Positions 21,817 through 25,902 of a stretch of DNA of 25,902 bases are shown here, piece after piece. The notes below the pieces were generated by a model. It saw nothing but the letters and a program-made list of their open reading frames with translations. It was not told the origin of the DNA and ran no database searches. Made by a program: the position numbers and the translations under genes. Every line of letters begins with the position of its first letter. Within the stretch, counting starts at the first letter, position 1. Source of the DNA: Methanobacteriota archaeon (lineage in GTDB: Archaea > Thermoplasmatota > Thermoplasmata > RBG-16-68-12); contig VBME01000106.1 of NCBI GenBank assembly GCA_005878995.1, positions 1-25,902 of the forward strand. The letters run 5' to 3'.

Positions 21817-22878
21817 ATGCGGATCGACCTCATGGAGATTCTTCCCGTCACCCTTCAACGGAAGGAACCCTTCGCGATTGCCCGGGGTTCGTCGGACATT
21901 GCAGAGATCATCTTCGTCGCGGTCCACTCGGGGCGACGAACGGGACACGGCTGTGCCGCTCCGAGCGAGGTGACCCGCGAGAACATCCATTCGGTCACGA
22001 ACGCACTGCAGTTCATTGCCCGGGCCCTCTCCGGCGTGGAGTTCGAGAGACCCGGGTCGATCGTCGACCGGATGGACCGGGCCACGCAAGGGAGCCCCAG
22101 CGCAAAGGCCGCCGTGGACATGGCGATCTACGATCTCCTCGCCCAGGCGGCCGGCTTGCCCCTCTACGCATACCTCGGTGGCCGTCTAGACCGGTTGCCC
22201 ACGGACATGACGATCGGCATCATGGACAAGGACGCCGCGGTCGCCCGAGCTCAGCACTGGGTCGCGATGGGCTTCCGCGCGCTCAAGATCAAGGTCGGGC
22301 GGGACTGGCGATCGGACGTCAAGCGCGTCAAGGCGGTCCGCGAGGCGGTGGGTCCCGACATTGAGCTTCGGGTGGACGGCAACGAGGGGTACAGTTGGGC
22401 CGACGCGCTCTCCTTCGCGCGGCACGCTCAGCGCCTCAACATCGCCTTCTTTGAACAGCCCGTGGCCGTCGGCGACTGGGAAGGGATGCGCGCGTTGACC
22501 GAATCGTCTCCGATTCCGATCATGGCGGACGAGATGGCCGTCACCGCGGACGACGTGAAGAAGCTCCGATGGAGCAACGCGACCCGCATGGTGAATCTGA
22601 AGCTGATGAAACACGGCGGGATCGCGCGCACGATCGAGGTGAACACGATTTGCGAGTCGGCCGGCTACCCCGCGATGATGGGTTGCAACGGCGAGCCGCA
22701 GCTGTCCATCGCGGCGGCGCTTCATCTGGCTCTCGCGACGCGGAACGTGCGCTGGCTCGACCTAGACTCCCACTTCAACCTCCAGTCCGACCCAACGACA
22801 GGGTTGCGGTTCGACGGCGGCATGCTCCTCGCGCCAAATCGGCCGGGAATTGGTATCGACGTGACCCTGCCAACATGA
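21817..22878 (+). CDS. Enolase-superfamily enzyme, probable dipeptide epimerase (MLE subgroup)
   Basis: A 353-residue (beta/alpha)7-beta barrel enzyme of the muconate lactonizing/dipeptide epimerase subgroup. The general-base pair is Lys157 and Lys159 (ALKIKVGRDW), with the opposite Lys262 (VNLKLMKHGG). Metal ligands are Asp187 (LRVDGNEGYSW), Glu213 (FFEQPV) and Asp238 (IMADEMAV). The N-terminal capping domain spans 1-125. This pattern matches L-Ala-D/L-Glu-type epimerases, which reverse a stereocentre in dipeptides; o-succinylbenzoate synthase and muconate cycloisomerase share the residues, so specificity is open. It has its own box A-like element and is convergent with gyrA, 22 bp apart. 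Confidence 0.85.
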   Translation: MRIDLMEILPVTLQRKEPFAIARGSSDIAEIIFVAVHSGRRTGHGCAAPSEVTRENIHSVTNALQFIARALSGVEFERPGSIVDRMDRATQGSPSAKAAVDMAIYDLLAQAAGLPLYAYLGGRLDRLPTDMTIGIMDKDAAVARAQHWVAMGFRALKIKVGRDWRSDVKRVKAVREAVGPDIELRVDGNEGYSWADALSFARHAQRLNIAFFEQPVAVGDWEGMRALTESSPIPIMADEMAVTADDVKKLRWSNATRMVNLKLMKHGGIARTIEVNTICESAGYPAMMGCNGEPQLSIAAALHLALATRNVRWLDLDSHFNLQSDPTTGLRFDGGMLLAPNRPGIGIDVTLPT

Positions 22879-22900
22879 GGACGGCGCTCGCGCGGGCGGC

Positions 22901-25393
22901 TCAAACCGAGGCCGACGTCTCGCCGGCTACTTTCGCTTCCTCTACTTCGCGGACGAGTCGTACGACCGCCGTAACCTTATCGCCTTCGTTCAGGCGCTGG
23001 ATCCGGACGCCGCGGGCCGCACGACCCGTTTCGCGGATACCGTCGGCCGGGCACCGGATGACGATTCCCCCGACCGTCGTCACGAGAAGTTCGTCCCCCA
23101 GCTCCACCTCGAGGACCATGACGACGGGGCTCTTCGCGACCTTCATGTTCGTGGTGACAACGCCTTGGCTTCCACGTCGGGTCTTGCGGTACTCCTTCAC
23201 TTTCGTTCGCTTCCCGAAACCGCTCTCGAGGACTGTCAAGAGCGTGGTCTCCTCGCTCTTCACGAGGGCCATCGAGACCACCCGATCGTCTTTCCGCAGC
23301 CGCATTCCGCGGACGCCAGCGGCGGTTCGCCCCATTGAGCGGACTTCCTTTAGGTTGAATCGGTTCGCGTATCCGCCGGCGGACGCCAGGATCACTTCCT
23401 CGTCGCCATCCGCGATCCGCGCTTCGACCAGTTCGTCACTCGGGTTCAATGCGATTGCTCGGATGCCGCGGATGTTCGGCCTCTTGAACGCATCCAGCTG
23501 GGTCCGCTTGATCTTCCCGCGTCGCGTCGAAAAGACGATGCTCCGTTCCGGGTCGAACTCCCGAACGGCGATCATATCCAGGATTCGCTCATCGGACGCG
23601 AGCCGCGGCAAGAGATTCACGATTGGCTTGCCCTTCGCGTACCGACTCCCGCCAGGAATGCGGTAGGTCTTGAGCCAGTAGCACTGGCCGTTGCTCGTGA
23701 AGAAAAGGATGTAGTCGTGGGTCGAGGCCGTGAATAGGTTCACGACGAAGTCTTCCTCCTTCGTCTCCATCCCTGTTACGCCCTTGCCGCCACGCTGTTG
23801 CGTGCGGTACATCTGGGGTGGCACTCGCTTGACGTAGCCCGTATTGGTGATCGTGACGACGACGTCTTCCTCCGGGATGAGGTCCTCGATCTCCATCTCA
23901 TACGCCTGCGCTTCAACGGCCGTCCGCCGGTCATCCCCGAACCTCTCTTTCAGCTCAAGGAGTTCCCCTTTGATGATGTCCAAAATACGCTCGCGAGACG
24001 CAAGGATTCCCTCCAAGCCCTCGATCTGCTTCTTCAAGTCAATGAGCTCGCGGCGGAACTTCTCGATCTCAAGTCCCGTTAGTTGCCGCAGGGCCATCGC
24101 GAGGATTGCCTTCGCCTGGAGCTCGGACAACAGATAACGGTTGATGAGGCCGGACTCGGCGGCGGCCGCGTCCCGTGCGCGGCGGATGAGCCGGATTACT
24201 TCATCGAGATGGTCGACCGCCGTGATGAGGCCCTCGACGATGTGTGCCCGCTCTCGCGCCTTGCGGAGGTCGTACTCCGTCCGGCGTCGGATGATCGTGA
24301 TTCGGTAGTCGACGTACGACTGCAGACCCTCTTTCAGCGAAAGGACTCTCGGTTGGCCATCGACGAGGGCCAGGTTGATCACGCCGAACGTCTGCTCCAT
24401 CTGAGTGTGATGGTAGAGCTGATTGAGGACCACGTCCTCGACCGCGTCCCGTTTGAGTTCGAGGACGATTCGCATCCCTTCCCGATCGCTCTCGTCCCGA
24501 AGATCCACGACTCCCTCGATTCTCTTTGACTTCACAAGGAGCGCAATGGACTCCACAAGGGCGGCCTTGTTGACCATGTACGGGATTTCCGTGATCACGA
24601 TCCGGGCCTTGTCGTGCCCTGCCTCTTCGAACTTCGCGGTCGCCCGAATGCGGATGAGGCCCCGGCCGGTCTTGTAGGCTTCTGTGACCCCCTCGGCCCC
24701 GTGCAAGATGCCGCCGGTGGGGAAATCGGGACCTCGAATCGGCCCCGCCTCAGGGTTGTACAGATCCTGGAGATCCGCGCTTGGGTTGGTGATGAGGACG
24801 ATCAGGGCATCGACGACTTCTCGTAGGTTGTGCGGCGGGATGTTCGTCGCCATCCCCACCGCGATGCCGCTCGAGCCGTTCACCAGCAGGTTCGGAAACT
24901 TCGCCGGAAGAACCAGGGGCTCTTTCATCGTCCCGTCGAAGTTGTCCATCCACTCGACCGAGTCCTTCTCGATGTCTTGGAGGATTTCTTCCGCGACCTT
25001 CGAGAGGCGGCACTCCGTGTACCGCATTGCGGCGGGCTCGTCCTCCGTGCTGCCCCAGTTGCCTTGGCCTTGCACGAGCGGATACCGGAGCGAGAAATCC
25101 TGGACCATCCGCGCAAGCGCATCGTAGATTGCTAGGTCGCCGTGCGGGTGGTATCGGCCGAGGCAGTCGCCGACTATGCGCGCCGCCTTCCGCCACTGGC
25201 TGGTCGACGAGGCGCCCGTCTCGTTCATCGTGTGGAGGATCCTGCGCTGGACGGGTTTCAATCCGTCCCGCACGTCCGGGAGCGCGCGACCGACGATGAC
25301 GGACATCGCATAATCGATGTACGAGCGCTCCATCTCCTGCTCGATCGACTGCGGGATCGTCCGCCGAGGCGGTTCTTGAGCCTCTTCCGGCAT
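22901..25393 (-). CDS. gyrA: DNA gyrase subunit A
   Basis: Breaks and rejoins DNA during ATP-driven negative supercoiling, with GyrB. An 830-residue protein. The N-terminal winged-helix region has [18 protein letters not shown] and catalytic Tyr125 in [29 protein letters not shown], the coiled-coil arm and a leucine-rich gate follow. The C-terminal beta-pinwheel begins near residue 510 and carries the GyrA box QQRGGKGV, marking gyrase rather than topoisomerase IV. The quinolone-determining segment reads [13 protein letters not shown], with Leu87 where E. coli has Ser83. ATG 25393 lies seven bases after the gyrB stop, with GGTGA between, so the two are coupled. Archaeal gyrases are of bacterial ancestry. 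Confidence 0.97.
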   Translation of the reverse strand: MPEEAQEPPRRTIPQSIEQEMERSYIDYAMSVIVGRALPDVRDGLKPVQRRILHTMNETGASSTSQWRKAARIVGDCLGRYHPHGDLAIYDALARMVQDFSLRYPLVQGQGNWGSTEDEPAAMRYTECRLSKVAEEILQDIEKDSVEWMDNFDGTMKEPLVLPAKFPNLLVNGSSGIAVGMATNIPPHNLREVVDALIVLITNPSADLQDLYNPEAGPIRGPDFPTGGILHGAEGVTEAYKTGRGLIRIRATAKFEEAGHDKARIVITEIPYMVNKAALVESIALLVKSKRIEGVVDLRDESDREGMRIVLELKRDAVEDVVLNQLYHHTQMEQTFGVINLALVDGQPRVLSLKEGLQSYVDYRITIIRRRTEYDLRKARERAHIVEGLITAVDHLDEVIRLIRRARDAAAAESGLINRYLLSELQAKAILAMALRQLTGLEIEKFRRELIDLKKQIEGLEGILASRERILDIIKGELLELKERFGDDRRTAVEAQAYEMEIEDLIPEEDVVVTITNTGYVKRVPPQMYRTQQRGGKGVTGMETKEEDFVVNLFTASTHDYILFFTSNGQCYWLKTYRIPGGSRYAKGKPIVNLLPRLASDERILDMIAVREFDPERSIVFSTRRGKIKRTQLDAFKRPNIRGIRAIALNPSDELVEARIADGDEEVILASAGGYANRFNLKEVRSMGRTAAGVRGMRLRKDDRVVSMALVKSEETTLLTVLESGFGKRTKVKEYRKTRRGSQGVVTTNMKVAKSPVVMVLEVELGDELLVTTVGGIVIRCPADGIRETGRAARGVRIQRLNEGDKVTAVVRLVREVEEAKVAGETSASV

Positions 25394-25400
25394 TCGTCAC

Positions 25401-25902
25401 CTAGATGTCCAGGTTCACGACTTCTCTCGCATGCTCCTGGATGTACTGCCGGCGGGGCTCAACGGCTTCGCCCATCAAGACGGAAAACAGGGCGTCCGCT
25501 GCGGCCGCGTCTTCGATCGTGACCTGCTTCAGGAGCCTCCGCTCGGGATCCATGGTGGTCTCCCAAAGCTCCTCGGCATTCATCTCCCCGAGCCCTTTGT
25601 ATCGCTGGAAGACGAGGCCCTTGTCTCCGAGCCGCTTCACCAGGTCCTCGCGCTGCCGTTCCGTGTACGCGTAGTGGGTTTCTTTCCCCCGCCGAATCTT
25701 GTACAGGGGCGGCTGGGCGATGTACACGTAGCCCGCGTCGATCATGGGCCGCATGTAGCGGAAGAAGAGGGTGAGCAGGAGGGTTGTGATGTGCTGGCCG
25801 TCCACGTCCGCATCCGCCATTGTGATGATCTTGTGGTAGCGGATCTTCGTGAGGTTGAACTCGTCCCCGATGCCCGCGCCGATCGCGGTGATGAGCGTCC
25901 GG
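25401..25902 (-). CDS. gyrB: DNA gyrase subunit B, 5'-truncated by the window edge (C-terminal part)
   Basis: The last 166 codons of gyrB; the ATPase domain lies beyond the window. The TOPRIM metal site DADVDGQH is visible, preceded by [19 protein letters not shown]. It is followed by [41 protein letters not shown] and the terminal [20 protein letters not shown], all standard for bacterial-type GyrB. An internal ATG at 25820 is not the start, since the frame continues conserved to the window edge. gyrA follows after seven bases, giving a gyrB-gyrA operon. Confidence 0.97.
   Translation of the reverse strand, partial: RTLITAIGAGIGDEFNLTKIRYHKIITMADADVDGQHITTLLLTLFFRYMRPMIDAGYVYIAQPPLYKIRRGKETHYAYTERQREDLVKRLGDKGLVFQRYKGLGEMNAEELWETTMDPERRLLKQVTIEDAAAADALFSVLMGEAVEPRRQYIQEHAREVVNLDI

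Noticed and set aside
25401..25820. ATG 25820 as a complete 139-residue gene
   Set aside because: The frame continues upstream to the window edge with conserved GyrB sequence, so this ATG is internal to gyrB.

Overview
The window reads as a GC-rich (roughly 60-65 %) archaeal chromosome segment, most likely from an aerobic or facultatively aerobic member of the Thermoplasmatota. Archaeal information-processing genes support this: Csl4 exosome subunit, aIF1A, Rio1, a Pno1/Dim2-type KH protein, HerA, a METTL5-type RNA methyltransferase and pantoate kinase. So do many archaeal box A (TATA-like) elements 25-38 bp before start codons, which imply short-leader or leaderless transcripts. A bacterial-type DNA gyrase (gyrB-gyrA) occurs in only some archaea, including Thermoplasmatota and haloarchaea. 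A heme-copper oxidase subunit III points to oxygen respiration. The lineage is an inference; no marker gene was compared.

Layout. 1-573 (-): 3' part of cytochrome oxidase subunit III, cut by the window edge. 574-962: intergenic, with one possible tiny gene. 963-3478 (+): Ras-like GTPase with a winged-helix tail, METTL5-like methyltransferase (apparent ACG start), Csl4 with an RG-rich tail, and a 54-residue coiled-coil protein. 3534-5501 (+): tight three-gene unit of a ThiF/MoeB-type E1-like enzyme, a THUMP-less ThiI-type PP-loop protein and a 95-residue protein. 5581-6096 (+): secreted DUF4382 protein. 6210-6995 (-): cis-prenyltransferase, divergent from a CDIN1-like (TPD) nuclease at 7191-8027 (+). 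8067-9724 (+): aIF1A, Rio1 and KH protein, a ribosome-biogenesis cluster. 9792-13477 (+): pyruvate phosphate dikinase and a PrsW-type membrane protease. 13531-14001 (+): unknown protein whose stop interlocks with that of a tiny frameshifted zinc-ribbon gene (-). 14297-17023 (+): thymidylate kinase, HerA helicase and a DUF357 protein. 17024-19085 (-): CoaBC then pantoate kinase, an archaeal CoA-synthesis pair. 19229-22878 (+): small membrane protein, FolC, endonuclease III and an enolase-superfamily epimerase. 22901-25902 (-): gyrA and the 3' part of gyrB.

Most of the window is housekeeping. The parts least explained by known systems are the E1-like/ThiI-like/95-residue unit, whose first and last proteins share a C-terminal sequence pattern; the GTPase fused to a winged helix in front of RNA-processing genes; the RG-rich Csl4 tail; inverted copies of a 12-mer at the divergent uppS and TPD-nuclease promoters; and several very small genes. 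I found no tRNA, rRNA, insertion sequence, CRISPR array or attachment site.
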